Of a DNA stretch of 64,000 nt, positions 17,615 to 27,570 are shown in pieces; position 1 is the stretch's first letter; every line of letters starts with the position of its first letter. Source of the DNA: Streptomyces sp. ALI-76-A (GTDB lineage: Bacteria; Actinomycetota; Actinomycetes; Streptomycetales; Streptomycetaceae). The stretch is from the NCBI RefSeq assembly GCF_030287445.1, contig NZ_JASVWB010000002.1, positions 7,254,001 through 7,318,000 on the forward strand. Direction: 5' to 3'. The notes under the pieces are model-generated. The model saw nothing but the letters and a program-made list of their open reading frames with translations. It was not told the DNA's origin and did not search any database. The translations under genes and the position numbers were made by a program.

Positions 17615-18505
17615 CTACTTCTTCGCCGACTCGACGGCATGGCCGCCGAACTGGTTGCGCAGCGCCGCGACCATCTTCATCTGCGGGGAGTCGTCCTGCC
17701 GGGACGCGAACCGGGCGAAGAGGGAGGCGGTGATCGCCGGCAGGGGCACCGCGTTGTCGATGGCGGCCTCCACCGTCCAGCGGCCCTCGCCGGAGTCCTC
17801 CGCGTATCCGCGCAGCTTGTCCAGGTGCTCGTCGGCGTCGAGGGCGTTGACGGCCAGGTCCAGCAGCCAGGAGCGGATGACGGTGCCCTCCTGCCAGGAG
17901 CGGAAGACCTCCCGGACGTCGGTGACCGAGTCGACCGACTCCAGCAGCTCCCAGCCCTCGGCGTACGCCTGCATCATGGCGTACTCGATGCCGTTGTGGA
18001 CCATCTTGGAGAAGTGCCCGGAGCCGACCTTGCCCGCGTGGACATAGCCGTACGGGCCCTCGGGCTTGAGCGCGTCGAAGATCGGCTTGACCCGGTCCAC
18101 GTGCTCCTTGTCGCCGCCGACCATCAGGGCGTAGCCGTTCTCCAGGCCCCACACGCCGCCGGAGACGCCCGCGTCGACGAAGCCGATGCCCTTGGCGCCC
18201 AGTTCGGCGGCGTGCTTCTCGTCGTCGCTCCAGCGGGAGTTGCCGCCGTCGACGACCGTGTCACCGGGGGAGAGGAGGTCGCCGAGTTCGTCGACGACGG
18301 ACTGGGTGGGGGCCCCGGCCGGCACCATCACCCACACCGTGCGCGGGGCTTCGAGCTTGTCGACCAGTTCGGCCAGGCCGCTCACGTCGGAGAGTTCGGG
18401 GTTGCGGTCGTAGCCGATGACGGTGTGGCCGGCGCGGCGGATCCGCTCGCGCATGTTGCCGCCCATCTTCCCGAGCCCGATGAGGCCGAGTTGCATCGCT
18501 GTCAT
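17615..18505 (-). CDS. gnd: 6-phosphogluconate dehydrogenase, decarboxylating (short type)
   Basis: This 296-residue short-form enzyme oxidises and decarboxylates 6-phosphogluconate to ribulose 5-phosphate. The N-terminal GLIGLGKMGGNM dinucleotide fold ends its second strand in YDRN; the Asp there suggests NAD rather than NADP preference. Substrate-site motifs are visible: DGGNSRW, then VDAGVSGGVWGLENG, and KMVHNGIEYAMMQAYAEG containing the catalytic lysine and asparagine. ATG 18505 lies one base past the pgi stop; an internal ATG (18496) is an alternative. The gene is part of the coupled tkt-to-gnd operon. Confidence 0.93.
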   Translation of the reverse strand: MTAMQLGLIGLGKMGGNMRERIRRAGHTVIGYDRNPELSDVSGLAELVDKLEAPRTVWVMVPAGAPTQSVVDELGDLLSPGDTVVDGGNSRWSDDEKHAAELGAKGIGFVDAGVSGGVWGLENGYALMVGGDKEHVDRVKPIFDALKPEGPYGYVHAGKVGSGHFSKMVHNGIEYAMMQAYAEGWELLESVDSVTDVREVFRSWQEGTVIRSWLLDLAVNALDADEHLDKLRGYAEDSGEGRWTVEAAIDNAVPLPAITASLFARFASRQDDSPQMKMVAALRNQFGGHAVESAKK

Positions 18506-18506
18506 G

Positions 18507-20183
18507 TCAGTTCACTTCCTTGAGGTCGCGGTAGGCGGCCACGAGCGCGGCGGTGGAGGAGTCGAGACCGGGGACGTCGGCGCCCTCGGTGAGGGCGGGT
18601 TCGACGCGCTTGGCGAGGACCTTGCCGAGTTCGACGCCCCACTGGTCGAAGGAGTCGATGTTCCAGATGGCGCCCTGGACGAACACCTTGTGCTCGTAGA
18701 GGGCGATCAGCTGGCCCAGGACGGAGGGGGTGAGTTCCTTCGCCAGGATCGTCGTCGTGGGGTGGTTGCCCTGGAACGTGCGGTGGGGCACCTGGGCTTC
18801 GGGCACGCCCTCCGCCCGGACCTCGTCCGCGGTCTTTCCGAAGGCGAGCGCCTGTCCCTGCGCGAACAGGTTCGCCATCAGCAGGTCGTGCTGGGCGGCC
18901 AGTTCGTCGTCCAGCTCGGCCACCGGGCGGGCGAAGCCGATGAAGTCCGCCGGGATGAGCTTGGTGCCCTGGTGGATCAACTGGTAGTAGGCGTGCTGCC
19001 CGTTGGTGCCGGGTGTGCCCCACACCACCGGGCCGGTCTGCCAGTCCACGGGGTCGCCGTCCCGGTCCACCGACTTGCCGTTGGACTCCATGTCCAGCTG
19101 TTGCAGGTAGGCGGTGAACTTGGACAGGTAGTGGCTGTAGGGCAGCACCGCGTGCGACTGGGCGCCGAAGAAGTTGCCGTACCAGACGCCCAGCAGGCCC
19201 AGCAGCAGCGGGGCGTTGTGCTCGGCGGGCGCGTTGCGGAAGTGCTCGTCGACGATCCGGAAACCGTCGAGCATCTCCAGGAAGCGGTCCGGGCCGATGG
19301 CGATCATCAGGGACAGGCCGATCGCCGAGTCGTAGGAGTAGCGGCCGCCGACCCAGTCCCAGAACTCGAACATGTTCGCCGTGTCGATGCCGAAGTCCGC
19401 CACCTTCGCGGCGTTCGTCGACAGCGCCACGAAGTGCTTCGCCACCGCCTTGTCCTCGCCGAGCCCGCCGGGTCCGGCCAGCAGCCACGAACGCGCCGAG
19501 GTGGCGTTCGTGATCGTCTCGATCGTGGTGAAGGTCTTGGACGCGACGATGAACAGGGTCTCCGCCGGGTCCAGGTCGCGGACGGCCTCGTGCAGGTCGG
19601 CGCCGTCCACGTTCGACACGAACCGGACCGTCAGCGACCGGTCGGTGTACGCGCGCAGCGCCTCGTACGCCATCGCCGGGCCCAGGTCGGAGCCGCCGAT
19701 ACCGATGTTGACGACGTTGCGGATGCGCTTGCCGGTGTGGCCGGTCCACTCACCCGAGCGGACCCGCCGGGCGAAGTCGCCCATCCGGTCCAGCACGGCG
19801 TGCACCTGCGGGACCACGTTCTCCCCGTCGACCTCGACCACCGCGTTCGCGGGGGCGCGCAGCGCGGTGTGCAGCACCGCCCGGTCCTCGGTCGTGTTGA
19901 TCCGCTCACCGCGGAACATGGCGTCCCGCAACCCGAACACGCCGGTCGCGGCGGCCAGTTCCTGGAGCAGCCGCAGCGTCTCGTCGGTCACCAGGTGCTT
20001 GGAGTAGTCGAGGCGCAGGTCTCCCACGCGGACGACGTAGCGCTCCGCGCGCCCCGGGTCGGTCGCGAACAGGTCACGCAGATGGGTGTGCCACTGGGCG
20101 CGGTGCTGCTCCAGGGCGGCCCACTCCGGCCGGCGGGTGAGCCGGGAGGAGCCGGCGGACATCTCGGAAGGGGAGTCAGACAT
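18507..20183 (-). CDS. pgi: Glucose-6-phosphate isomerase
   Basis: This 558-residue enzyme interconverts glucose 6-phosphate and fructose 6-phosphate. Classic segments are present: [20 protein letters not shown] for the phosphate site, [18 protein letters not shown] with the catalytic Glu/His region, and the C-terminal signature [20 protein letters not shown]. The length is usual for the family. The start overlaps the opcA stop by eight bases, with GGAG upstream inside opcA. Placing an isomerase inside the pentose phosphate operon lets fructose 6-phosphate be recycled to glucose 6-phosphate, favouring repeated NAD(P)H-producing turns. Confidence 0.97.
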   Translation of the reverse strand: MSDSPSEMSAGSSRLTRRPEWAALEQHRAQWHTHLRDLFATDPGRAERYVVRVGDLRLDYSKHLVTDETLRLLQELAAATGVFGLRDAMFRGERINTTEDRAVLHTALRAPANAVVEVDGENVVPQVHAVLDRMGDFARRVRSGEWTGHTGKRIRNVVNIGIGGSDLGPAMAYEALRAYTDRSLTVRFVSNVDGADLHEAVRDLDPAETLFIVASKTFTTIETITNATSARSWLLAGPGGLGEDKAVAKHFVALSTNAAKVADFGIDTANMFEFWDWVGGRYSYDSAIGLSLMIAIGPDRFLEMLDGFRIVDEHFRNAPAEHNAPLLLGLLGVWYGNFFGAQSHAVLPYSHYLSKFTAYLQQLDMESNGKSVDRDGDPVDWQTGPVVWGTPGTNGQHAYYQLIHQGTKLIPADFIGFARPVAELDDELAAQHDLLMANLFAQGQALAFGKTADEVRAEGVPEAQVPHRTFQGNHPTTTILAKELTPSVLGQLIALYEHKVFVQGAIWNIDSFDQWGVELGKVLAKRVEPALTEGADVPGLDSSTAALVAAYRDLKEVN

Positions 20184-21111
20184 GAGCGGGGGTCTCCTTG
20201 GTGCCCTGGCCGCGCAGGGCGACGGCGTACATCTCGTCGGCGTCGAGGCGCCGCAGCTCCTCGGCGATGAGTTCGGAGGTGGTGCGGACCTTCAGCGCGA
20301 GGGTGCGCGAGGGCTGGCCGGGCAGGGACAGCGTGGCCAGCGGGCCCTCGGGGCGGTCGATGACGACCTCGCCGTTCTCGGTGCCCAGCCGGACGGCCGT
20401 CACGACCGGCCCCGCGGTGACGACCCGGTCGACGCGGACGCCGAGGCGGGCCTCCAGCCAGCGGGCCAGCAGTTCGGCCGCCGGGTTCTCCTCCTCGGCC
20501 TCCACGGCCGCCGAGATCACCTTCACCCGGGCCTGGTCCATGGCCGCGGCCAGCATCGAGCGCCACGGGGTGAGCCGGGTCCAGGCGAGGTCGGTGTCGC
20601 CGGGCGCGTAGGAGCGCACCCGGGCGTCCAGGACCTGGAGCGGGTTCTCCACGGCGTACAGGTCCGTGATCCGGCGCTGGGCCAGCGCGCCCAGCGGGTC
20701 CTTGGCCGGGTTCTCCGGCGCGTTCACCGGCCACCACACCACCACCGGGGCGTCCGGCAGCAGCAGCGGCAGCACGACGGAGTCGGCGTGGTCGGACACC
20801 TCGCCGTACGTCCGGAGGATGACCGTCTCGCCGGTGCCGGCGTCGGCGCCCACCCGCACCTCCGCGTCGAGGCGGGAGCTGGTGCGGTCGCGCGGGGTGC
20901 GGGCGTGCCGCTTGATGACGACCAGGGTGCGCGAGGGGTGCTCGTGCGAGGCCTCCTCGGCTGCCTTGATCGCGTCGTAGGCGTTCTCCTCGTCCGTGAC
21001 GATCACCATCGTCAGGACCATGCCCACGGCCGGTGTGCCGATGGCGCGGCGACCCTGCACCAGCGCCTTGTTGATCTTGCTTGCCGTGGTGTCGGTCAGG
21101 TCGATCTTCAT
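20176..21111 (-). CDS. opcA: OpcA, glucose-6-phosphate dehydrogenase assembly/activation protein
   Basis: This 311-residue protein follows zwf with an ATGA overlap, the usual arrangement for OpcA in actinobacteria and cyanobacteria, where it promotes oligomerisation or activity of glucose-6-phosphate dehydrogenase. It begins [18 protein letters not shown], and [18 protein letters not shown] is a recognisable central segment. No catalytic motif is expected or seen. Immediate coupling with zwf supports subunit co-production. Confidence 0.92.
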   Translation of the reverse strand: MKIDLTDTTASKINKALVQGRRAIGTPAVGMVLTMVIVTDEENAYDAIKAAEEASHEHPSRTLVVIKRHARTPRDRTSSRLDAEVRVGADAGTGETVILRTYGEVSDHADSVVLPLLLPDAPVVVWWPVNAPENPAKDPLGALAQRRITDLYAVENPLQVLDARVRSYAPGDTDLAWTRLTPWRSMLAAAMDQARVKVISAAVEAEEENPAAELLARWLEARLGVRVDRVVTAGPVVTAVRLGTENGEVVIDRPEGPLATLSLPGQPSRTLALKVRTTSELIAEELRRLDADEMYAVALRGQGTKETPAHV

Positions 21112-22844
21112 GGCCTGCGCCAGCTCCGTCCGTCTCGTGCGAGCATCTCGTCGGCTTCCCCGGGTCCCCAGCTGCCCGACGCGTACTGCGCCGGCCTGCC
21201 GGTGTTCGCCCAGTACTCCTCGATCGGGTCGAGGATCTTCCAGGACTCTTCCACTTCCTGGTGACGGGGGAACAGGTTGGCGTCCCCGAGGAGGACGTCC
21301 AGGATGAGGCGCTCGTACGCCTCCGGACTGGACTCGGTGAACGACTCGCCGTAGGCGAAGTCCATGGACACGTCCCGGATCTCCATCGAGGTGCCCGGCA
21401 CCTTGGAGCCGAACCGGACCGTCATGCCCTCGTCGGGCTGGACGCGGATGACGATCGCGTTCTGCCCGAGCTCCTCGGTGGCGGTGGAGTCGAAGGGGGA
21501 GTGCGGGGCCCGCTTGAAGACCACCGCGATCTCGGTGACCCGGCGGCCGAGACGCTTGCCGGTGCGCAGGTAGAAGGGGATGCCCGCCCAGCGCCGGTTG
21601 TCCACCTCGAGCCTGATGGCCGCGTAGGTGTCGGTCTTCGACGCGGGGTCGATGCCCTCCTCCTGGAGATACCCGGGCACCTTCGCACCGCCCTGCCAGC
21701 CCTCGGCGTACTGCGCCAGCACGGTGTGCTCGCCGATGTTCTCCGGCAGCCGCACGGACTTGAGCACCTTGAGCTTCTCGGTGAGCAGCGACTCGGCGTC
21801 GAAGGCGATCGGCTCCTCCATGGCGGTCAGCGCCATCAGCTGGAGCAGGTGGTTCTGGATGACGTCCCGGGCGGCGCCGATGCCGTCGTAGTAGCCGGCC
21901 CGGCCGCCGATGCCGATGTCCTCGGCCATGGTGATCTGCACGTGGTCCACGTACGACCGGTTCCAGATCGGCTCGTACATCTGGTTGGCGAAGCGCAGCG
22001 CCAGGATGTTCTGGACGGTCTCCTTGCCCAGGTAGTGGTCGATCCGGAACACCTGGTCCGGCTCGAACACGTCGTGCACGAGCGCGTTCAGCTCACGGGC
22101 GCTCTTCAGGTCGCGCCCGAACGGCTTCTCGATGACCGCGCGACGCCAGGAGCCCTCCTTCGCGTCGGCCAGCCCGTGCTTCTTGAGCTGCCGGACGACC
22201 TTGGGGAAGAACTTCGGCGGTACGGAGAGATAGAAGGCGTAGTTGCCGCTGGTACCGCGTGAGGCGTCCAACTCCTCTACGGCGGAACGAAGTTGCTTGA
22301 ACGCGGTGTCGTCGTCGAAGTCGCCGGGGATGAACCGCATGCCCTCGGACAGCTGCTGCCAGACCTCCTCGCGGAAGTCGGTGCGCGCGTGTTCGCGCAC
22401 CGCGTCGTGCACGACCTGCGCGAAGTCCTGGTCCTCCCAGTCCCGGCGGGCGAACCCGACGAGGGAGAAGCCCGGCGGCAGCAGACCGCGGTTGGCCAGG
22501 TCGTAGACGGCCGGCATCAGCTTCTTGCGGGACAGGTCTCCGGTGACACCGAAGATGACGAGCCCGGACGGGCCGGCGATCTGCGGCAGCCGGCGGTCGC
22601 CGGCGTCCCGCAGCGGGTTGGTCCAGTCGTCGCCGGACAGGACCGGGACGGTCGCCTCCGGCTCGGCCGGTCCGGTCTTCCCGGCGGCCTCGCTCGTTCC
22701 GGCCGGTCCGGTCTTCCCGGCGGCCTCGCTTGTTCCGGCCGGTCCGGTCTTCCCGGCTGCTCCGGTCTTCTCGGTCTCGGCTGGTCGGGTCCTCTCGGCC
22801 GTTCCGGTCTCCTCGGCCGTCGTCCTGGGACGCTTCTTGCTCAT
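21108..22844 (-). CDS. zwf: Glucose-6-phosphate 1-dehydrogenase with repetitive N-terminal extension
   Basis: This 578-residue enzyme oxidises glucose 6-phosphate to the lactone. Family marks are [16 protein letters not shown] (cofactor fold), EKPFGRD, and the active-site run [12 protein letters not shown]. Typical actinobacterial Zwf starts close to the [19 protein letters not shown] segment. Here about 70 residues precede it, mostly imperfect [12 protein letters not shown] repeats encoded by 36-base DNA repeats. ATG 22844 overlaps the tal stop (ATGA), so the extension is probably translated. It is likely unstructured and without effect on catalysis. The gene sits centrally in the coupled operon, directly before opcA. 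Confidence 0.95.
   Translation of the reverse strand: MSKKRPRTTAEETGTAERTRPAETEKTGAAGKTGPAGTSEAAGKTGPAGTSEAAGKTGPAEPEATVPVLSGDDWTNPLRDAGDRRLPQIAGPSGLVIFGVTGDLSRKKLMPAVYDLANRGLLPPGFSLVGFARRDWEDQDFAQVVHDAVREHARTDFREEVWQQLSEGMRFIPGDFDDDTAFKQLRSAVEELDASRGTSGNYAFYLSVPPKFFPKVVRQLKKHGLADAKEGSWRRAVIEKPFGRDLKSARELNALVHDVFEPDQVFRIDHYLGKETVQNILALRFANQMYEPIWNRSYVDHVQITMAEDIGIGGRAGYYDGIGAARDVIQNHLLQLMALTAMEEPIAFDAESLLTEKLKVLKSVRLPENIGEHTVLAQYAEGWQGGAKVPGYLQEEGIDPASKTDTYAAIRLEVDNRRWAGIPFYLRTGKRLGRRVTEIAVVFKRAPHSPFDSTATEELGQNAIVIRVQPDEGMTVRFGSKVPGTSMEIRDVSMDFAYGESFTESSPEAYERLILDVLLGDANLFPRHQEVEESWKILDPIEEYWANTGRPAQYASGSWGPGEADEMLARDGRSWRRP
22665..22756. repeat. 36-bp tandem repeat within the 5' end of zwf
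   Basis: Units start at 22665, 22701 and 22737 (the last partial, about 20 bases). The first two, GGCCGGTCCGGTCTTCCC and onwards, are almost identical. In-frame length (12 codons) lets copy number vary without breaking zwf. Confidence 0.85.
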
Positions 22845-23986
22845 TCCCCGTCAACCCCCTTGCTGTTCAGGGACTTCGTCACGGCGTTCAGCAGGTCCTG
22901 CCAGGCCGCCTCGAACTTGGCGACGCCCTCGTCCTCCAGCTGCCGCACCACCTCGTCGTAGGAGATGCCGAGCCGCTCGACGGCGGCCAGGTCGGCGCGG
23001 GCCCGCGCATAGCCGCCGGTCACGGTGTCACCGGTGATCTCGCCGTGGTCGGCGACTGCGTTCAACGTGGCCTCCGGCATCGTGTTGACCGTGCCGGGCG
23101 CGACCAGCTCGTCGACGTACAGGGTGTCCTTGTACGCCGGGTCCTTCACCCCGGTCGACGCCCACAGCGGACGCTGCTTGTGGGCTCCTGCCCCGGAAAG
23201 GGCCGCCCAGCGCCCACCGGCGAAGACGTCTTCGTACGCCTCGTGGGCGAGCCGCGCGTTGGCGAGGGCCGCCCGGCCCCTGAGGGCCAGGGCCTCGTCC
23301 GTGCCGAGCACGGTCAGCCGCTTGTCGATCTCGGCGTCGACGCGGGAGACGAAGAAGGAGGCCACCGAGTGGATCGTCGACAGGTCCAGGCCGCGCTCCC
23401 TGGCCTTCTCCAGGCCGGCGAGGTAGGCGTCCATCACCTCGCGGTGGCGCTCCAGGGAGAAGATCAGCGTGACGTTGACGCTGATGCCCAGGCCGACGAC
23501 CTCGGTGATCGCCGGGAGGCCGGCCTTCGTGGCCGGAATCTTGATCATCACGTTGGGGCGGTCGACGAGCCAGGCGAGCTGCTTGGCCTCGGCGACGGTG
23601 GCCGCCGTGTCGTGGGCGAGGCGCGGGTCGACCTCGATGGAGACCCGGCCGTCCCGGCCGCCGGAGGCGGAGTACGCGGCGTGCAGGACATCGGCGGCCG
23701 CGCGCACGTCGGTGGTCGTCAGCATCCGCACGGCCTCGTCGACCGTGACGCCCCGCACGGCGAGGTCGGTGAGCTGCTCCTCGTACCCGGCACCGGAGCC
23801 GATGGCGGCCTGGAAGATGGACGGGTTGGTGGTGACACCCACCACGTGCCTGTGGGCGACGAGTGCGGCGAGGTCGCCGGAGGCGATCCGGCCGCGCGAC
23901 AGGTCGTCCAGCCAGATGGACACACCCTCGTCGGACAGACGCTTGAGTGCTCCCGCGGGTGCGGTCGCTTCGGTCACTGTGATCAT
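22841..23986 (-). CDS. tal: Transaldolase
   Basis: This 381-residue enzyme transfers a dihydroxyacetone unit between sugar phosphates through a Schiff base on the lysine in VMIKIPAT. Other marks are [13 protein letters not shown] near the start and [15 protein letters not shown] in the barrel, and the length suits actinobacterial (TalB-like long) forms. ATG 23986 (MITVTEAT) is chosen. A much longer open frame extends upstream but is only the shadow of tkt. The 3' end overlaps zwf by ATGA, and the tkt stop lies 19 bases upstream. Confidence 0.95.
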   Translation of the reverse strand: MITVTEATAPAGALKRLSDEGVSIWLDDLSRGRIASGDLAALVAHRHVVGVTTNPSIFQAAIGSGAGYEEQLTDLAVRGVTVDEAVRMLTTTDVRAAADVLHAAYSASGGRDGRVSIEVDPRLAHDTAATVAEAKQLAWLVDRPNVMIKIPATKAGLPAITEVVGLGISVNVTLIFSLERHREVMDAYLAGLEKARERGLDLSTIHSVASFFVSRVDAEIDKRLTVLGTDEALALRGRAALANARLAHEAYEDVFAGGRWAALSGAGAHKQRPLWASTGVKDPAYKDTLYVDELVAPGTVNTMPEATLNAVADHGEITGDTVTGGYARARADLAAVERLGISYDEVVRQLEDEGVAKFEAAWQDLLNAVTKSLNSKGVDGE

Positions 23987-24005
23987 CTTCTTTCGGGCGA
24001 TCGGA

Positions 24006-26081
24006 TCAACCGCGAGCGGCGGCCAGGGATTCCCGGGCCGCGGCGGCGACGTTCTCGGCGGTGAAGCCGTACTCGGCGAACAGGGTCCTCGCGTCGGCGG
24101 AGGCGCCGAAGTGTTCGAGGGAGACGATGCGTCCTGCGTCACCCACGAACCGGTACCACGTCAGACCGATCCCGGCCTCGACCGCAACGCGGGCCTTCAC
24201 GGACGGCGGAAGGACCCGCTCGCGGTACTCCCGCGACTGCTGCTCGAACCACTCCACGGACGGCATGGACACCACCCGGGTGCCGACCCCCTCGGCCTCC
24301 AGCAGCTCCCGCGCGCCGACCGCGAGCTGCACCTCGGAACCGGTGGCGATCAGCACGACGTCGGGCACCCGGGTGGAGGCCTCCCGCAGGACGTAGCCGC
24401 CCTTGGCCGCGTCCTCGTTCGGCGCGTAGGTCGGCACGCCCTGCCGGGTGAGCGCGAGGCCGTGCGGGGCCGGGTCGGTGGCGTGGCGCCTGAGGATCTC
24501 GGCCCAGGCGACCGCGGTCTCGTTGGCGTCGGCGGGGCGGACCAGGTTCAGGCCCGGGATCGCGCGCAGCGACGCCAGGTGTTCCACCGGCTGGTGGGTG
24601 GGCCCGTCCTCGCCGAGACCGATCGAGTCGTGCGTCCACACATAGGTCACCGGCAGCTGCATCAGCGCGGACAGGCGCACGGCGTTGCGCATGTAGTCGG
24701 AGAAGACCAGGAAGGTGCCGCCGTAGACGCGGGTGTTGCCGTGCAGGGCGATGCCGTTCATCTCGGCGGCCATGGAGTGCTCGCGGATGCCGAAGTGGAT
24801 GGTGCGGCCGTACGGGTCGGCCTCCGGCAGCGGGTTGCCCTGCGGCAGGAAGGAACTGGTCCTGTCGATGGTGGTGTTGTTCGAGCCCGCCAGGTCGGCG
24901 GAGCCGCCCCACAGCTCCGGCAGGATCGCGCCGAGCGCCTGGAGCACCTTCCCGGACGCGGCGCGCGTGGCGACCGCCTTGCCCTCCTCGAACACCGGCA
25001 GGGCGTCCTGCCAGCCCTCGGGCAGCTGACCGGAGACGACGCGGTCGAAGAGCGTGGCCCGCTCGGGCTGGGCGCCGCGCCACTTGTCGATCCGCTTGTC
25101 CCAGGCGGCGTGCGCCTCGGCGCCCCGGTCCAGGGCCCGGCGGGTATGCGCGAGGACGTCGTCGGCGACCTCGAAGCTCTGGTCGGGATCGAAGCCGAGG
25201 AGGCGCTTGGTGGCGGCGACCTCGTCCTCGCCGAGCGCGGAGCCGTGCGCCGCCTCGGTGTTCCGGGCGTTCGGCGCCGGCCAGGCGATGATCGTGCGCA
25301 TCGCGATGATCGAGGGACGCCCGGTCTCGGCCCGGGCGGCCGTCAGCGCCGCGTACAGCGCCTGGACGTCGATGTCGCCGTCCTCGCCCGGCTCGATCCG
25401 CTGTGTGTGCCAGCCGTACGCCTCGTACCGCTTGAGCACGTCCTCGGAGAAGGCGGTCGCGGTGTCGCCCTCGATGGAGATGTGGTTGTCGTCGTAGAGG
25501 AAGACCAGGTTGCCGAGTTTCTGGTGGCCGGCCAGGGAGGACGCCTCGGCGGAGATGCCCTCCTCCAGGTCGCCGTCGGAGACGATGCCCCAGATGGTGT
25601 GGTCGAAGGGGGAGGTGCCCTCGGGGGCGTCCGGGTCGAACAGGCCGCGCTCGTAGCGGGCGGCCATCGCCATGCCCACCGCGTTGGCGACGCCCTGGCC
25701 CAGCGGGCCGGTGGTCGTCTCGACGCCCGCGGTGTGCCCGTACTCCGGGTGACCGGGCGTCTTCGACCCATGGGTGCGGAACGCCTTGAGGTCGTCCAGC
25801 TCCAGTTCGTACCCGGCCAGGTAGAGCTGGGTGTAGAGCGTCAGCGAGGTGTGGCCGGGAGAGAGCACGAAGCGGTCACGGCCCGTCCACTCGGGATCGG
25901 CCGGATCGTGCCGCATCACCTTCTGAAAGATCGTGTAAGCGGCCGGGGCCAGGCTCATCGCGGTGCCGGGGTGGCCGTTGCCCACCCGCTGGACGGCATC
26001 GGCCGCCAGAACGCGGGCGGTGTCGACAGCGCGCCGGTCGAGTTCGGTCCAGGTGAAGGTGTCCGGTGTCTGCGCACTCAT
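24006..26081 (-). CDS. tkt: Transketolase
   Basis: This 691-residue thiamine diphosphate enzyme moves two-carbon units between sugar phosphates. Segments seen are [15 protein letters not shown], the cofactor-binding stretch [19 protein letters not shown] with the following [12 protein letters not shown], and [19 protein letters not shown] in the pyrimidine domain. Length is normal. ATG 26081 is taken as the start; TTG 26087, six bases upstream and better spaced from GAGG, is an alternative. It heads the operon tkt-tal-zwf-opcA-pgi-gnd-phosphatase, with its promoter in the gap shared with the divergent AraC gene. Confidence 0.96.
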   Translation of the reverse strand: MSAQTPDTFTWTELDRRAVDTARVLAADAVQRVGNGHPGTAMSLAPAAYTIFQKVMRHDPADPEWTGRDRFVLSPGHTSLTLYTQLYLAGYELELDDLKAFRTHGSKTPGHPEYGHTAGVETTTGPLGQGVANAVGMAMAARYERGLFDPDAPEGTSPFDHTIWGIVSDGDLEEGISAEASSLAGHQKLGNLVFLYDDNHISIEGDTATAFSEDVLKRYEAYGWHTQRIEPGEDGDIDVQALYAALTAARAETGRPSIIAMRTIIAWPAPNARNTEAAHGSALGEDEVAATKRLLGFDPDQSFEVADDVLAHTRRALDRGAEAHAAWDKRIDKWRGAQPERATLFDRVVSGQLPEGWQDALPVFEEGKAVATRAASGKVLQALGAILPELWGGSADLAGSNNTTIDRTSSFLPQGNPLPEADPYGRTIHFGIREHSMAAEMNGIALHGNTRVYGGTFLVFSDYMRNAVRLSALMQLPVTYVWTHDSIGLGEDGPTHQPVEHLASLRAIPGLNLVRPADANETAVAWAEILRRHATDPAPHGLALTRQGVPTYAPNEDAAKGGYVLREASTRVPDVVLIATGSEVQLAVGARELLEAEGVGTRVVSMPSVEWFEQQSREYRERVLPPSVKARVAVEAGIGLTWYRFVGDAGRIVSLEHFGASADARTLFAEYGFTAENVAAAARESLAAARG

Positions 26082-26133
26082 CTTCAAGAAGTCCTCGGTA
26101 GAAGCGAAGTTGCTGGTCCGACGCGTTCAAACT

Positions 26134-26150
26134 TAAAAGTCCGACTTTTA
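26134..26150. promoter_or_regulatory. Palindromic site between tkt operon and araC-type gene
   Basis: TAAAAGT and ACTTTTA form a perfect seven-base inverted repeat around CCG. It is the most AT-rich spot in the divergent gap, about 53 bases from the tkt start and 78 from the regulator start, so it could control both. The AraC-type neighbour is one candidate binder, although AraC proteins usually prefer direct repeats. Confidence 0.6.
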
Positions 26151-26227
26151 CGGGGGAAGGTCGCGGTGTGCCAGCCTGTGGTGAAAGTGGGACACGGACG
26201 GCGCGATCAAGGCGGCACGAGAAGGAC

Positions 26228-27133
26228 ATGGCGGACAGAACCATCCAAGCCGGAGACGGCGACGGCGGCGTTGACGGGATCAGAACGTTCCCCTTCCCGG
26301 TCGAGCTGAGCGTCGGCGGTGTCGGCATGCAGGTCGGTCCGATGGGAACCGGCCGCACCTGGCACGCCGACGCGCCCCTGCACCGCGTCCACCGCATCGA
26401 CTTCCATGTCGTGATGCTCTTCGACGACGGCCCCGTCCGCCACATGATCGACTTCGCCGAGTACGAGGCGACGGCCGGCGACGTGCTGTGGATCCGCCCG
26501 GGGCAGGTCCACCGTTTCTCACCCGCGAGCGGGTACCGCGGAACCGTCCTGACCATGCAGCCCGGCTTTCTGCCCCGTGACACCGTCGAGGCCACCGGCC
26601 TGTACCGCTACGACCTGCCGCCCCTGTTGCGGCCCGACGAACCCCGGCTCGCCGCCATCCGGGCCGCCCTCGCCCAGCTGCGACGCGAGTACGAGGACGC
26701 GAGCACCCTCCCGTCCGCCCTGCACACCTCGGTCCTGCGCCACGCCCTCACGGCGTTCCTGCTCCGCCTGGCCCATCTCGCGACGACCTCGGCGGAGGCG
26801 GCCCGGCTCACGGCGGACACCACCTTCACCCTCTTCCGACAGGCGGTCGAGCGGGACTTCGCCACCAACCACAGCGTCAGCGCCTACGCCGACGCCCTCG
26901 GCTACTCCCGCCGCACCCTCGTGCGCGCGGTGCGCGCCGCCACCGGCGAGACCCCCAAGGGCTTCATCGACAAGCGCGTCGTCCTGGAGGCCAAGCGCCT
27001 CCTCGCCCACACGGACCTGCCCATCGCCCGCGTCGGCGTGGCGGTCGGTTTCCCGGACGCGGCGAACTTCTCCAAGTTCTTCCACCAGCACACGGACATG
27101 ACACCGGCGGGGTTCCGGGCGGAACTGCGCTGA
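26228..27133 (+). CDS. AraC-family transcriptional regulator
   Basis: This 301-residue protein has an N-terminal cupin-like sensing domain (HRVHRIDFHVVMLFDDG, then GDVLWIRPGQVHRFSP) and a C-terminal double helix-turn-helix of the AraC type: SVSAYADALGYSRRTLVRAVR, then LPIARVGVAVGFPDAANFSKFFHQHTDMTPAGFR. ATG 26228 is a compromise. GTG 26168 would add 20 residues but would start close to the divergent palindrome. Its divergence from the pentose phosphate operon suggests it may regulate that operon or itself; nothing in the sequence names the ligand. Confidence 0.85.
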   Translation: MADRTIQAGDGDGGVDGIRTFPFPVELSVGGVGMQVGPMGTGRTWHADAPLHRVHRIDFHVVMLFDDGPVRHMIDFAEYEATAGDVLWIRPGQVHRFSPASGYRGTVLTMQPGFLPRDTVEATGLYRYDLPPLLRPDEPRLAAIRAALAQLRREYEDASTLPSALHTSVLRHALTAFLLRLAHLATTSAEAARLTADTTFTLFRQAVERDFATNHSVSAYADALGYSRRTLVRAVRAATGETPKGFIDKRVVLEAKRLLAHTDLPIARVGVAVGFPDAANFSKFFHQHTDMTPAGFRAELR

Positions 27134-27197
27134 TTTCTGCCACAGCCCTTCGCAACCCCTGCTGACCTCCGTCCTGACTCCCTATGCTCCGGGGAGC

Positions 27198-27560
27198 TTG
27201 CAAGGATTGACCCTGTCCTCCGAGCACGGCGTCCCGCTGCCGCCGGTGGCGCTGCCCCAGGTCACCGCGCTCGACCTGGACGGAGTCCTGGCCGGTGAGA
27301 CGGTCGCCGACCTCGCCGGAGCCTTTCCCGGCCTCACCTCGCTGAACCTGCGCCTGATCTGTCTGAGCTACCAGTCGGCCGTGGACCTGTCCCCCCTGCG
27401 GGCGGTGCAGCGGGCACAGGTCCACGTCACGCTGATGGGCGCCGGCCGGGTCCACGGTCTGGACGCCCTGTCCGCCGAACGGTTCTCGGTGCGGCACGAG
27501 GGGCGCGACCGGCCTCAGGGACGCGTCAGGCCCGGCTTCCTGCGGCGTCGCCGGGCCTGA
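27198..27560 (+). CDS. Small protein of unknown function, leucine-rich-repeat-like
   Basis: This 120-residue frame has a composition like a true protein rather than a shadow: VTALDLDGVLAGETVADLAGAFPGLTSLNLRL resembles two leucine-rich-repeat rungs, and the C-terminus is strongly basic. The start is uncertain. TTG 27198 has GGGGAG only two bases upstream, so translation may begin elsewhere, or this may be the 3' remnant of a longer gene. It ends ten bases before the convergent glucanase stop. No function is proposed. Confidence 0.45.
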   Translation: MQGLTLSSEHGVPLPPVALPQVTALDLDGVLAGETVADLAGAFPGLTSLNLRLICLSYQSAVDLSPLRAVQRAQVHVTLMGAGRVHGLDALSAERFSVRHEGRDRPQGRVRPGFLRRRRA

Positions 27561-27570
27561 CACGCACGTC

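Noticed and set aside
23469..26309. 2.8-kb forward frame opposite tal and tkt
   Set aside because: Mirror of strongly coding minus-strand genes; no start signal or motif.
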